64,000 nt of DNA, taken from Bradyrhizobium sp. AUGA SZCCT0283. Lineage in GTDB: Bacteria; Pseudomonadota; Alphaproteobacteria; Rhizobiales; Xanthobacteraceae. Shown here piece by piece: positions 27,101 through 35,354 of the stretch (position 1 is the stretch's first letter; every line of letters begins with the position of its first letter). The stretch lies in NCBI RefSeq assembly GCF_018130385.1, contig NZ_JAFCLU010000030.1:16738-80737 (forward strand), in the 5' to 3' direction. The notes under the pieces are model-generated. The model did no database searches, was not told the DNA's origin, and was given only the letters and a program-made list of their open reading frames with translations. The position numbers were made by a program, and so were the translations under genes.

Positions 27101-27301
27101 CAGCGGCGCCGTGATCAGCGACGCGATCACGTCGGGACTCGCGCCCGGCAGTTGCGTCGTCACCTGCACGGTCGGAAAATCGACCTGCGGCAGCGCCGAT
27201 ACCGGCAGCGCCCAGTAGCCGAGCGCGCCGCCGATCATCAGCGCGATCCCCAACAGCGAGGTCGCGATCGGCCGGCGGATGAACGGTTCGGAGACGCTCA
27301 T
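24152..27301 (-). CDS. mdtB: RND multidrug efflux permease, MdtB-like
   Basis: A 1049-residue RND permease, the first of the tandem pair. The N-terminus is SVSEPFIRRPIATSLLGIAL. The helix-4 proton relay is FVVDDAIVMIENIVRH, and the repeat in the second half is IVKKNAIMMIDFALEAERHQ. Both large periplasmic loops are complete. It follows the adaptor gene by 48 bases. With MdtC, MdtA and the outer membrane lipoprotein it makes a full tripartite pump exporting hydrophobic compounds. The substrate range cannot be read from sequence. Confidence 0.92.
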   Translation of the reverse strand: MSVSEPFIRRPIATSLLGIALMIGGALGYWALPVSALPQVDFPTVQVTTQLPGASPDVIASLITAPLERQLGQIPSLSSMQSTSSFGVSQISLQFDLNRDIDGATQDVQAAINAAAGILPRNLPYPPTYAKVNPADAPVLTLALTSETISLRAMSDIADTILGQRLSQISGVGRVAILGGLKPAVRVQADLARLAAYGISMEDLRNAIAGANVSGPKGSLDGAQQAYTIAANDQIAAAEAYKPIIIAYRNGSPVTIGDVAIIIDGLENDRTGGWYQGTPAVIIDIQRQPGANVIEVVRQIRAEIPKVQRAIPAGVNLTIVSDRTVTIRASVRDVQFTLILSVVLVTLVVLLFLRSLRATLIAGVALPLSLITSFGIMYFSGFSLDNLSLMALTIGTGFVVDDAIVMIENIVRHMENGESVMEASLKGASEIGFTVISLTVSLIAVFIPLLFMSGLVGRMFREFALTLTIAVVTSAIVSLTLTPMMCSRLLKHVGEEMTVPGLAAVSRFIDRMVAFYHRTLLWVLQRQRATLVVTFATIVATLVLYVIAPKGFLPLQDTASITAVTQAGPDVSFAEMQSRQAAAAAVIQADPDVVGVVSVIGAGSVNPTTNVGRLVMTLRPRGERHDDISVVVDRLKQRTASIPGMTIYFQPVQDVQISTQSSRSQYQYTLTGTDAAQVSLWSQKLVAEMRRDPLFRDVSSEAQEGGLRAALDINRQRAGQLGVSIQAVNDTLNDAFAQRQISTIYGQANQYRVVLEAMPMYQRDPSILSKLYLPGAASTTAGAPGAQVPLSAVATLTRTTAPLAISHLAQFPAVSLSFNLAPGEALGDAVEAVKKIETSIGMPGSIVGVYAGDAAEFSKSLAGQPWLILAAIVTIYIVLGVLYESYIHPITILSTLPSAGVGAILALMLFGQDLSVIGLIGIILLMGIVKKNAIMMIDFALEAERHQGMSPNEAIVQACLLRFRPIMMTTLAALFGALPLAIESGTGAELRFPLGISIIGGLLLSQVLTLYTTPVIYLALDRLNRKIEKAVPDLGPPGPTVAGATEGMQ

Positions 27302-27349
27302 GGTTGCGTGCTCACTTGCGAATTCATTTCAGGCGTGCGGCGTAGTTGA

Positions 27350-28723
27350 TCACGGCTGCGACTTCGCAGCGCCGCCCGATGGCCCGGCTGGTGCCGGGCC
27401 GGTTTGTCCCTTCTGATCGCCCTCGCCGCGCTCGCGCTTGCCATCCTTGCCCTGACCGCCCTTGGAATCTCCCTTGGCATCGGGGCTGCGGCTGCGCTTG
27501 CGCGGCGCGAGGTCGGCGGTCGGCGCCCGGTCATCGGTGCCGATCAGAACCCTGGCGCCGTCGGACAAATTGGCAAAGCCTGTCGTCACCACGCGGTCGG
27601 AGGTCGAAAGCCCGCTTGCGATCACGGCGTCGCTTTCGTTCTGCTGCGTCACCACGACCGGCTTGGCGGTCGCGACATTGTCGGGGCCGATCACATAGCT
27701 GAACGTGCCGGCCGGGCCGCGCTGCACGGCCGACGTCGGCACCACGATCGCCTTCTCGATCGTTTCGACCTTCAGCCGCACATTGACGAATTGTCCCGGC
27801 CAGAGCTGGAATTTTGCATTGGGGAATTCGGCCTTCAGCTTCAGCGTGCCCGTGGTCGGATCGACCTGGTTGTCGATGCCCTTGAGCGTACCGGTATCGA
27901 CGACCGTCACGCCGTCATTGCCGAACACGTCCACCGCCAGCACGCCCTTGGCCGCAGCGGCGTTGACCCGCACGATCTGCTGCTGCGGCAGGCTGAACTG
28001 CACGGCGATCGGCTGCAATTGGGTGATGATGACGAGGCCGGTTACATCCGCCGCGCGGATGATGTTGCCCTGGTCGACCTGGCGCAGGCCGGCGCGCCCC
28101 GACAGCGGCGCGATGATCTTGGTATAGCCGAGCGTGGCCTTGGCGTTGTCGATCGCGGCCTGGTCGGCATTGACCAGCGCTTCCTGCTGCGCCACCACCG
28201 CACGCTGCGTATCGGCCTGCTGCTTGGAGCCGGCATTCGACGCCGCAAGCTGCTGATAGCGCGCCAGATCGAGCTTCTGGTTGGCAAGCAGGGCTTCATC
28301 CTGCGCCTTCTTCGCCACCGCCTGGTCGTACTGCGCCTGGTAGATCACGGGATCGATCTCGCCGAGCACGTCGCCCTGCTTGACGTCCTGGCCCTCGACG
28401 AAATTCACCTTGATCAGCTTGCCGTCGACCTGGGCGCGCACCGTCACCGTGTTCAGCGCGCGGACCGAGCCCACCGCGTCGAGATAGACCGGGACATCCT
28501 GCGTCCGCGGAACAGCCGCCAGCACCGGCACCGGCAGGTCGGGGCGTGCGCCGGGCCCGCCGCGGCCGGTCTGTTTCTGCTGAAAGGCGTTCCAGCCGAG
28601 ATAGCCGAGCCCGCCGAGGATCAAGAGCGTAACCGTCAGCGACACCATCCGCCGGCCAATGCCGCGCGCGACGCGCTTGCCCGCCGTCTTGGCGTCGTCC
28701 TTCAATTCCGGCTTAAAGAGCAT
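27350..28723 (-). CDS. mdtA: RND efflux periplasmic adaptor (membrane fusion protein), MdtA-like
   Basis: A 457-residue HlyD/MdtA-type adaptor. I start it at ATG 28723 (MLFKPELKDDAKTAGKRVAR); this overlaps the end of the outer membrane factor gene by 11 bases. One N-terminal membrane helix (about residues 28-48) is followed by the lipoyl halves (VTVRAQVDGKLIKVNFVEGQ and YTKIIAPLSGRAGLRQVDQG), an alpha-hairpin between them, and a beta-barrel. The last 60 residues are a charged, low-complexity tail (SPDAKGDSKGGQGKDGKRER) that is longer than in E. coli MdtA and probably disordered. It bridges the permeases to the outer membrane channel. Confidence 0.92.
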   Translation of the reverse strand: MLFKPELKDDAKTAGKRVARGIGRRMVSLTVTLLILGGLGYLGWNAFQQKQTGRGGPGARPDLPVPVLAAVPRTQDVPVYLDAVGSVRALNTVTVRAQVDGKLIKVNFVEGQDVKQGDVLGEIDPVIYQAQYDQAVAKKAQDEALLANQKLDLARYQQLAASNAGSKQQADTQRAVVAQQEALVNADQAAIDNAKATLGYTKIIAPLSGRAGLRQVDQGNIIRAADVTGLVIITQLQPIAVQFSLPQQQIVRVNAAAAKGVLAVDVFGNDGVTVVDTGTLKGIDNQVDPTTGTLKLKAEFPNAKFQLWPGQFVNVRLKVETIEKAIVVPTSAVQRGPAGTFSYVIGPDNVATAKPVVVTQQNESDAVIASGLSTSDRVVTTGFANLSDGARVLIGTDDRAPTADLAPRKRSRSPDAKGDSKGGQGKDGKRERGEGDQKGQTGPAPAGPSGGAAKSQP

Positions 28724-30173
28724 CGACCGGCCTTTCCATCCTGGGCTCCCAGCCGCCCCCCAGCGCCTGATAGAGGCTGACGATCGCAAGCAGCCGGGCC
28801 AGTTGGGCCTGCGACAGCGCATCCTCAGCCTGGAACAACGTCAGCTGCGTATTTAGCACAGTTACGATATCTGCAGTGCCGGCCCGCAGCTGCTGTTCGG
28901 ACAATTGAAAGGCCCGCCGCGACGCCGCCACCACCTCACGCTGCAACCGCAGCTTCTCGGTGGTCTGGCGGATCGACATCAGGGCGTTATCGACATCGGC
29001 AAAGGCCTGCACCACGGTCTTGCGGTAGGTCTGCAGCAGTTCGTCCTGCCGCGCCTTGGTGAACTCGAAATTGCCGAGGATCCTGCCGCCGTCGAAGATC
29101 GGCTGGGTCAGGCTGCCGACCATGCTGAAGAACGCGGCGTGCGGCTGAAACAGCGACGTCAGCGCCGAGCTCTGATAGCCGCCCTGCCCGGTCAGTTGAA
29201 TGCTCGGAAAGAACTGCGCGCGGGCGTTGCCGACATTGGCGGTCGCCGAGGCTAGCTGGGCTTCCTGGCGGCGGATGTCCGGGCGTTGCGTCAAGAGTTC
29301 CGACGGCAGGCCGGGCGTGACCCGCGGTGCGGCGATCTGGTTGAGCGAACCGCCGTTGACACGCACGGCTTCCGGCGGCCGCGACACCAGGGTTGCCAGC
29401 GCATTGATGTTCTGGTCGAGCGTCTGGCGCAGCGGCGGCACCAGCGCGCGCTGGTTGGCGAGCACGCTCTCCTGCTGCGCGACGTCGAGGTCGTTGCCGG
29501 TGCCGGCGGCCAGGCGGTCCTTGATGGCGTTGAGGATGCGCTCGGCGCTGGCGATGTTCCGCTGCGCGGTGCGAATCCGGTCCTGCGCCGTCAGCACCTG
29601 GAAATAGGCATTGGCGACCGTCGTCAGCGTCGTCAGCGCGATGACGTCGCGGTCGAAGCGGTTGGCGACGGCGGTCTCTTCCGCCGCCTGCGCTGCGTCG
29701 CGGTTCTTGCCCCAGAAGTCCAGCTCGTAGCTGGCGCTCAGCGAGGCCGAATAGTTGACCACCTCACGGCCGCCATTGGTCAGGCCGCTGGCGCTGGAGC
29801 CTGAGGTGCGGGAATAGGTCTCCTGGCCGGCGCCGCTGAGACTGGGCAACAATGCCGCGCCCGCGATCCGCGCCTGCGCGTCGGCCTGCCTGAACCGCGC
29901 GGTGGCCGCCGCAATGTCCAGATTGACGGTCTGCGCCTCCTCCATCAGGACCGTGAGCTCCCGCGAACGGAAGCCGCGCCACCAGTCGAGCGTCGGCGGC
30001 GCGTCCGCGGCCTTCGAAAGCCGGGCCGCCTTGTAGCCCTCGGGCACGTCAAGTGCGGGATCGGGAAGATCCTTGGTCAGGATGCAGCCCGCCGAGCTGG
30101 CGACGAGGCCAAGCACGGCGAGCGACCGCGCCAGCCGCTTGCCGCCGGGAATGAGAGCGGGCCAGCCTTCCAT
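28713..30173 (-). CDS. Outer membrane efflux lipoprotein, NodT/OprM family
   Basis: An approximately 486-residue outer membrane factor and the first gene of the efflux operon. The start at ATG 30173 (MEGWPALIPGGKRLARSLAV) leads into a lipoprotein signal ending LVASSAGC, with lipidated Cys; a longer start nine codons upstream is possible. Two OEP domains carry the helices, and RVTPGLPSELLTQRPDIRRQ is the signature of NodT-type channels. It overlaps the mdtA start by 11 bases. Order and overlap show one transcript: channel, adaptor, then the two permeases. Confidence 0.9.
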   Translation of the reverse strand: MEGWPALIPGGKRLARSLAVLGLVASSAGCILTKDLPDPALDVPEGYKAARLSKAADAPPTLDWWRGFRSRELTVLMEEAQTVNLDIAAATARFRQADAQARIAGAALLPSLSGAGQETYSRTSGSSASGLTNGGREVVNYSASLSASYELDFWGKNRDAAQAAEETAVANRFDRDVIALTTLTTVANAYFQVLTAQDRIRTAQRNIASAERILNAIKDRLAAGTGNDLDVAQQESVLANQRALVPPLRQTLDQNINALATLVSRPPEAVRVNGGSLNQIAAPRVTPGLPSELLTQRPDIRRQEAQLASATANVGNARAQFFPSIQLTGQGGYQSSALTSLFQPHAAFFSMVGSLTQPIFDGGRILGNFEFTKARQDELLQTYRKTVVQAFADVDNALMSIRQTTEKLRLQREVVAASRRAFQLSEQQLRAGTADIVTVLNTQLTLFQAEDALSQAQLARLLAIVSLYQALGGGWEPRMERPVDAL

Positions 30174-30614
30174 CGCAGCCGTTGCAATTCGCTGGGTCAC
30201 ACCCGTTCTCCACCGGGCAAATCCCGGCCCGGCGCACGACGAGCGCTTCTCCTGATGGCCTGCGATACGTTCACGGGGGTGATGCTTCCGTTGGAACCGA
30301 ACCCGATACTAGCCTTGCGATCAGCACGCGGACAGCCCCGCGCGGCCCTTCACGGATCGTCGGTTTGGACGCGTAAAACACGCGGCAGAGAGCTCACTCC
30401 CCCTTGTTTTATAGGCCTTGGAGCGATGCCGGGACGCGGCGGGACCGCCGAAATCTTACGAAGATTTCATGGGTTTTCCTGGGGTTTTCCGGGGGTTTTC
30501 CCCCTGTTCTGACGTCCCGCATCGTCTGTCCTACAGCGAATCCGCGCCTGTGGCCGGTTTGAAACCCCGGGAACAGCCCCCCCGTATCTCGCAGCGTGCT
30601 ATGGAGGGCCAAAA
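30174..30614. other. Divergent intergenic region between efflux operon and FAD oxidoreductase
   Basis: About 440 bases with no supported gene, containing the promoters for the two outward-facing operons. The minus-strand efflux operon has no regulator gene beside it. A GT-rich tandem repeat (30471-30504) occupies part of the region near the plus-strand gene. I see no convincing -35/-10 pair. Confidence 0.5.
30471..30504. repeat. Short tandem repeat, three copies of a GGGGTTTTCC-type unit
   Basis: The tract reads GGGTTTTCCT, GGGGTTTTCC, GGGGGTTTTC, CCCC: three near-identical 10-11 base units with a growing G-run. It lies about 110 bases upstream of the FAD oxidoreductase ATG. G-run slippage could change promoter spacing, but that is only an inference. 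Confidence 0.6.
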
Positions 30615-31940
30615 ATGCGGGTCGCGGTGGTCGGGACGGGAATCAGCGGCAATGCCGCGGCCTGGACCTTGTCGAATCATTATCCGGTCACCGTCTACGA
30701 CCGCGAGCTCAGGCCCGGCGGCCACAGCCATACCGTCAGCATCGACTATGACGGCGCGCGGCTTGCGGTCGACATCGGCTTCATCGTCTACAACGAACTG
30801 AACTATCCTGACCTGACGGCGCTGTTCGACCATCTCGGCGTCGAAACCGTCGAAAGCTGCATGAGTTTTGCGGTGACGGCGGACACCGGCCGCTTCGAGT
30901 GGAAAGGCGGCGGCAACAACTGGTTCGAGACCGCACGCGGATTGTTCGCGCAAGCCAGCAACCTGTTGTCGCCCTCCTATCTCTGGATGCTGCGCGACAT
31001 CGTCACCTTCAACCAGCAGAGCATCGAGGATTATGCGGCCGGAAAACTCGCCGGGCTGACGCTCGGCGAGTATTTCCGTACGCGCCACTTTGCGCCGCGG
31101 CTGTTGACCGATTATCTGGCGCCGATGGGCGCTGCGATATGGTCGGCGCCATCGAGCGAGATGCTGGACTTCCCGGCCGAAAATTTCGTCGCCTTCTTCG
31201 CCAACCATCGCCTGCTGCAATATGACCGCCCGGTCTGGCGCACCGTGAAGGGCGGCAGCCAGCGTTATGTCGAAAAGCTCACCGCTTCATTCCGCGACCG
31301 GATCAAGCTTGGCTGCGCCGTCACCGCAATCGAGCGTACCCCGCATGGCGTCGTCGTCCATGACAGCCACGGCAAGACCGACACCTACGATCATGTCGTG
31401 ATTGCGTCCCACAGCGATCAGGCGCTGGCGATGCTGTCAGATGCCGACGACCGCGAGCGCGCCATACTGGGCGCGATCGGCTATTCCCCCAACACGATCT
31501 ATCTGCACCGCGATCCCGCACTGATGCCGAAGCGCCGGCGCGCCTGGGCCTCATGGAATTTCCTGCGCTGGCCGCGGCAGGGGGGCCTCGATCACGGCGT
31601 CGATAACGACGTCTCCGTGACCTACTGGATGAACGAGCTGCAGGGGATCGACGACGACAAGCCGTTGTTCGTCAGCCTCAACCCGCCGGTCGCGCCCGAT
31701 CCCACGCTGACCTTCGGCAAATACCTGTGCGAGCATCCGCAATATAACGCCACAGCCTTTGCCGCCCAGAAGCGCCTGCCGGAAATTCAGGGCCGGCGGC
31801 GCACCTGGTTCTGCGGCGCATGGACCGGATACGGCTTCCACGAGGACGGATTGCGATCCGGCCTTGCGGTCGCCGAAGCGCTCGGCGCGGTGGCGCCATG
31901 GCGCCAAGCGCCGCCCGAACTGGCCGAAGCTGCGGAGTAG
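30615..31940 (+). CDS. FAD-dependent amine-oxidase-type oxidoreductase
   Basis: A 441-residue flavoprotein. The N-terminus holds the Rossmann FAD motif VAVVGTGISGNAAAWTLSNH followed by VTVYDRELRPGGHSHTVSI, the usual amine oxidase/desaturase beginning. The C-terminal FAD closure reads RTWFCGAWTGYGFHEDGLRS. GGAGGG lies upstream of the ATG. It opens a three-gene unit with DUF1365 (two bases later) and a cyclopropane-fatty-acid synthase. This linkage suggests it acts on membrane fatty acids, probably oxidising or desaturating a methylated chain. The exact reaction is inferred. Confidence 0.85.
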   Translation: MRVAVVGTGISGNAAAWTLSNHYPVTVYDRELRPGGHSHTVSIDYDGARLAVDIGFIVYNELNYPDLTALFDHLGVETVESCMSFAVTADTGRFEWKGGGNNWFETARGLFAQASNLLSPSYLWMLRDIVTFNQQSIEDYAAGKLAGLTLGEYFRTRHFAPRLLTDYLAPMGAAIWSAPSSEMLDFPAENFVAFFANHRLLQYDRPVWRTVKGGSQRYVEKLTASFRDRIKLGCAVTAIERTPHGVVVHDSHGKTDTYDHVVIASHSDQALAMLSDADDRERAILGAIGYSPNTIYLHRDPALMPKRRRAWASWNFLRWPRQGGLDHGVDNDVSVTYWMNELQGIDDDKPLFVSLNPPVAPDPTLTFGKYLCEHPQYNATAFAAQKRLPEIQGRRRTWFCGAWTGYGFHEDGLRSGLAVAEALGAVAPWRQAPPELAEAAE

Positions 31941-31942
31941 CC

Positions 31943-32806
31943 ATGCGCGCAACACCAATCAGATCGGGGAAAACCGACGCTCCTGCCGAGGCCGCCGCGC
32001 TTTACGTCGGTGACGTCATGCATGCCCGGCTGAAGCCGATGGGCCATCGCTTCAGCTATCGCGTGATGAGCCTCTTGATCGATCTCGACCGGCTGGCGGA
32101 CGCGGACCGGCAATCGCCGCTGTTTCGCGTCAACCGCGCGGCGCTCTACAGTTTCCACGAGGCCGACCATGGCAAGCGGGACGGATCATCCTTGCGCGCC
32201 TGGGCGCAACATTGCGCGGCCGAGCGCGGCATCGACCTCACGGGCGGACGGGTGCTGCTGCTCTGCTATCCCCGCCTGCTCGGCTACACTTTCAATCCGC
32301 TCTCCGTCTATTTCTGCTACCGCGCCGATGGCGAGCTGGCACTGTTACTTTACGAAGTGCGCAACACTTTTGGCGAGATCCATGCTTACGTCCTGCCGGT
32401 GCTATCCGGCGAAATCAGCGATGCCGGCGTGCGGCAGCGGCAGGACAAGCTATTCTACGTCTCGCCCTTCATCGAGATGGCGATGCGCTACCATTTTCGC
32501 GTGCTGCCGCCGGGCGAGCGCGTGCAACTGCGAATTCTGGAAACCGACCGCGAAGGCCCCCTGCTCGCTGCAACCTTCAATGGCAGCCATCGCGTCCTCA
32601 ACACCAAGGAGTTGTTGCGTGCGTTCTTCGCCCTGCCGCTGGTCACCATGAAGATCATGGCGGCGATCCACTGGGAGGCACTGCGGCTCTGGCGGAAGGG
32701 CGCGCGGCTGGTGCCACGGAAGGACGCAGCCCTCAATACCGGCTTGGCGACCGGGAAAAGCAACGATTATACTTCGCCGGCGTTGTCCACCCGTGCCAGG
32801 AATTGA
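31943..32806 (+). CDS. DUF1365 protein of the cyclopropane-synthase cluster
   Basis: A 287-residue protein starting at ATG 31943 (MRATPIRSGKTDAPAEAAAL), two bases after the oxidoreductase stop. DUF1365 signatures are ALYVGDVMHARLKPMGHRFS, LLCYPRLLGYTFNPLSVYFC and FYVSPFIEMAMRYHFRV. The family has no proven biochemical role but travels constantly with the flavoprotein upstream and the SAM methyltransferase downstream. No signal peptide is seen; a lipid-binding role would fit the hydrophobic core. The end lies 55 bases before the next start. Confidence 0.87.
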   Translation: MRATPIRSGKTDAPAEAAALYVGDVMHARLKPMGHRFSYRVMSLLIDLDRLADADRQSPLFRVNRAALYSFHEADHGKRDGSSLRAWAQHCAAERGIDLTGGRVLLLCYPRLLGYTFNPLSVYFCYRADGELALLLYEVRNTFGEIHAYVLPVLSGEISDAGVRQRQDKLFYVSPFIEMAMRYHFRVLPPGERVQLRILETDREGPLLAATFNGSHRVLNTKELLRAFFALPLVTMKIMAAIHWEALRLWRKGARLVPRKDAALNTGLATGKSNDYTSPALSTRARN

Positions 32807-32861
32807 AGCAGGGTCGATCGACCATGCGAGGCCGGGTAAACCGCCATTCGATGGATCGCCC

Positions 32862-34091
32862 ATGCCCGAGTTGATTTCGGTCACATCGGAAACCGTAGAC
32901 GCGACGTTTCCGGAATTGCCCCGCCTGGTCCGGCTGGCGCTGGGCTTTGGTTCAAGGCTGCAACATGGCACGCTCGACGTGACGCTGGCCGACGGCCGCG
33001 TTGTGCGGCTGGGCGGTAATGCGCCAGGTCCTGCCGCCGCCATGAAGATTTACGATTACGGCTTCGCCTCGCGTCTGCTGCGCGGCGGCGACATCGGTAT
33101 CGCTGAAGCCTATCTGCGCGGCGAGTGGGATACGCCCGACCTCACGCAATTCCTCTATCTGTTCTGCGTCAACCAGGACTGGATGCAGACCATGCTGGTC
33201 GCCAACCCGCTGACACGCACCTTTCAGGCCGTCAGACATTGGCTAAACCGCAATACGCGGCGGCAGGCCCGCCGCAACATCTATGCGCATTACGACATCG
33301 GCAACGCGTTCTATTCGGCGTGGCTCGATCCGAGCATGACCTATTCATCTGCGCTGTTCGAGGACGACACCTCCGACCTGACCGCAGCCCAGCACAACAA
33401 GTACCGCCGGCTTGCCGAGGCCATCGATCTGCGGCCGGGCCAGAAGCTTTTGGAGATCGGCTGCGGATGGGGCGGCTTTGCCGAATACGCCGCCAAGACG
33501 TTCGGCGCCAAAGTCGTCGGACTCACCATCAGCAAGGAGCAGCGCGATTTCGCCCAGGCGCGCATTCACAATGCCGGTCTCAGCGACAAGGTCGAGATCA
33601 GGCTGCAGGACTATCGCGACGAGCGCGACCGCTATGACCGGATCGCCTCGATCGAGATGATCGAGGCGGTCGGTGAGCAATTCTGGCCGAAATATTTTTC
33701 ACAGTTGCGCGACCGCCTGCTGCCCGGTGGCCTCGCCGGCATCCAGGCCATCACCATCCAGGACAGCCTGTTCCAGACCTATCGCCGCGAAGTCGATTTC
33801 ATCCAGCGCTACGTCTTTCCGGGCGGCATGCTGCCCTCGCCGCAGATCCTGAAAACGCTCGGCGAACGCTTCGGCGTTCCCGTCATCCGCGAACGCATTT
33901 TCGGGCAAGATTATGCCAGGACGCTTGCGATCTGGCGAAGCAATTTCCGCGCGGCCTGGCCCAACCTGACGCCATCAGGCTTTGACGACCGCTTCCGGCG
34001 GCTGTGGGAATATTACCTCGCCTATTGCGAGGCGGGGTTCCTGTCCGGAAATATCGACGTGCGTCAGGTGGTGTTTGCGAAATCGGGCTGA
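32862..34091 (+). CDS. cfa: Cyclopropane-fatty-acyl-phospholipid synthase family methyltransferase
   Basis: A 409-residue SAM-dependent enzyme that modifies double bonds of membrane phospholipid acyl chains. The SAM motif I is KLLEIGCGWGGFAEYAAKTF (about residue 200), preceded by NIYAHYDIGNAFYSAWLDPSMTYS, a hallmark of the family, and followed by FWPKYFSQLRDRLLPGGLAG. ATG 32862 (MPELISVTSETVDATF) gives the normal length; a GTG at 32793 would overlap DUF1365. It may make cyclopropane or other methylated fatty acids with the two upstream genes. Confidence 0.9.
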   Translation: MPELISVTSETVDATFPELPRLVRLALGFGSRLQHGTLDVTLADGRVVRLGGNAPGPAAAMKIYDYGFASRLLRGGDIGIAEAYLRGEWDTPDLTQFLYLFCVNQDWMQTMLVANPLTRTFQAVRHWLNRNTRRQARRNIYAHYDIGNAFYSAWLDPSMTYSSALFEDDTSDLTAAQHNKYRRLAEAIDLRPGQKLLEIGCGWGGFAEYAAKTFGAKVVGLTISKEQRDFAQARIHNAGLSDKVEIRLQDYRDERDRYDRIASIEMIEAVGEQFWPKYFSQLRDRLLPGGLAGIQAITIQDSLFQTYRREVDFIQRYVFPGGMLPSPQILKTLGERFGVPVIRERIFGQDYARTLAIWRSNFRAAWPNLTPSGFDDRFRRLWEYYLAYCEAGFLSGNIDVRQVVFAKSG

Positions 34092-34180
34092 CAGCCCTGT
34101 TTCAGCGCTGGCTTGTATGGCTAGCGGCGGTCCTTTAGGGTCGCCCAACGAATAGGCAAACAAACCGGCAATTTCAGAAC

Positions 34181-35221
34181 ATGGCCTTCAACAAAGACGT
34201 CATCGAAGCGATCGGCAACACGCCGCTGATCAAGCTCAAGCGCGCATCTGAGCTGACCGGCTGCACGATTCTCGGCAAGGCCGAATTCATGAATCCCGGC
34301 CAGTCGGTCAAGGACCGCGCGGGCAAATGGATGATCCTGGAGGCCGAGAAGCGCGGCGAACTCAAGCCGGGTGGGCTGGTGGTGGAATCGACCGCCGGCA
34401 ATACCGGCATCGGTCTCGCCGTCGTCGCCAGCGCGCGCGGTTACCGGACCTTGATCCTGATCCCGGAAACGCAGAGCAAGGAAAAGAAGGACATGCTGCG
34501 GCTGTGCGGCGCCGAGCTCGTCGAGGTGCCGGCGCTGCCCTATTCCAATCCGAACAACTATCAGCATGTCGGACGGCGGCTGGCCGCCCAGCTTCGCAAG
34601 ACCGAGCCGAACGGCGTGTTGTTCGCCGACCAGTGGAACAATCTCGACAACGCCAAGGCGCATTACGAGTCCACTGGACCGGAGATCTGGGAGCAGACCG
34701 GCGGCAAGATCGACGGTTTTATCTGCTCGGTCGGCACCGGCGGCACGCTGGCCGGCATCAGCCGCTATCTGAAAGAGAAGCACCCAGGCATCGTCAACGC
34801 CTGCGCCGATCCGCATGGCTTTGCGATGTACGAGCTGTTCAAGCACGGCACCGCCAAATCGACGCCGGGCGACTCCATCACTGAGGGCATCGGATTGGGT
34901 CGCGTCACGCCGATCATCGAGACCGCCAAGGTCGATGACGCCTTTCTCATTTCGGACGAGGAGGCCGTGAAAGTGATCTACGACCTGCTCGAGCACGAAG
35001 GCCTGTGCCTCGGCGGCTCGACCGGCGTCAACGTCGCCGGCGCAATCCAGCTCGCGAAGCAGCTCGGACCAGGCAAGACCATCGTCACGATCCTCGCCGA
35101 CTCCGGCAACCGCTATCAGTCAAAACTGTTCAATCCGGAGTTCATGCGCTCGAAGAACCTGCCGGTGCCGGCATGGCTGGAAAAGCGCACCCAGATCGAC
35201 GTGCCGTTCGAAAAGGTGTGA
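34181..35221 (+). CDS. cysK: Cysteine synthase A (O-acetylserine sulfhydrylase)
   Basis: A 346-residue PLP enzyme that makes cysteine from O-acetylserine and sulfide in the cytoplasm. The PLP lysine lies in NPGQSVKDRAGKW, the substrate loop is VESTAGNTGIGLAVV (ESTAGNTG instead of the more common EPTSGNTG), and the phosphate-binding glycines are VGTGGTLAG. It is about 25-30 residues longer than E. coli CysK, mainly at the C-terminus (EFMRSKNLPVPAWLEKRTQI). It is monocistronic; a palindromic repeat separates it from the converging aapP. Confidence 0.9.
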   Translation: MAFNKDVIEAIGNTPLIKLKRASELTGCTILGKAEFMNPGQSVKDRAGKWMILEAEKRGELKPGGLVVESTAGNTGIGLAVVASARGYRTLILIPETQSKEKKDMLRLCGAELVEVPALPYSNPNNYQHVGRRLAAQLRKTEPNGVLFADQWNNLDNAKAHYESTGPEIWEQTGGKIDGFICSVGTGGTLAGISRYLKEKHPGIVNACADPHGFAMYELFKHGTAKSTPGDSITEGIGLGRVTPIIETAKVDDAFLISDEEAVKVIYDLLEHEGLCLGGSTGVNVAGAIQLAKQLGPGKTIVTILADSGNRYQSKLFNPEFMRSKNLPVPAWLEKRTQIDVPFEKV

Positions 35222-35245
35222 GGACGGCCGGTCGCACTTTCTAAC

Positions 35246-35341
35246 CCTCATGGTGAGGAGCGCGTCTTCGCGCGTCTCGAACCATGAAGCCCGTGGCCCA
35301 TCCTTCGAGACGCGGCCAAGAGGCCGCTCCTCAGGATGAGG
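35246..35341. repeat. Imperfect palindromic repeat between convergent cysK and aapP
   Basis: CCTCATGGTGAGGAGCGCGT at the left mirrors CCGCTCCTCAGGATGAGG at the right, with inner arms CGCGTCTCGAACCATG and CATCCTTCGAGACGCG. I recognise it as a dispersed Bradyrhizobium intergenic element. Its position between two gene ends suggests it can act as a two-way transcript end. Confidence 0.75.
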
Positions 35342-35354
35342 TCGGTGGTTTCAG

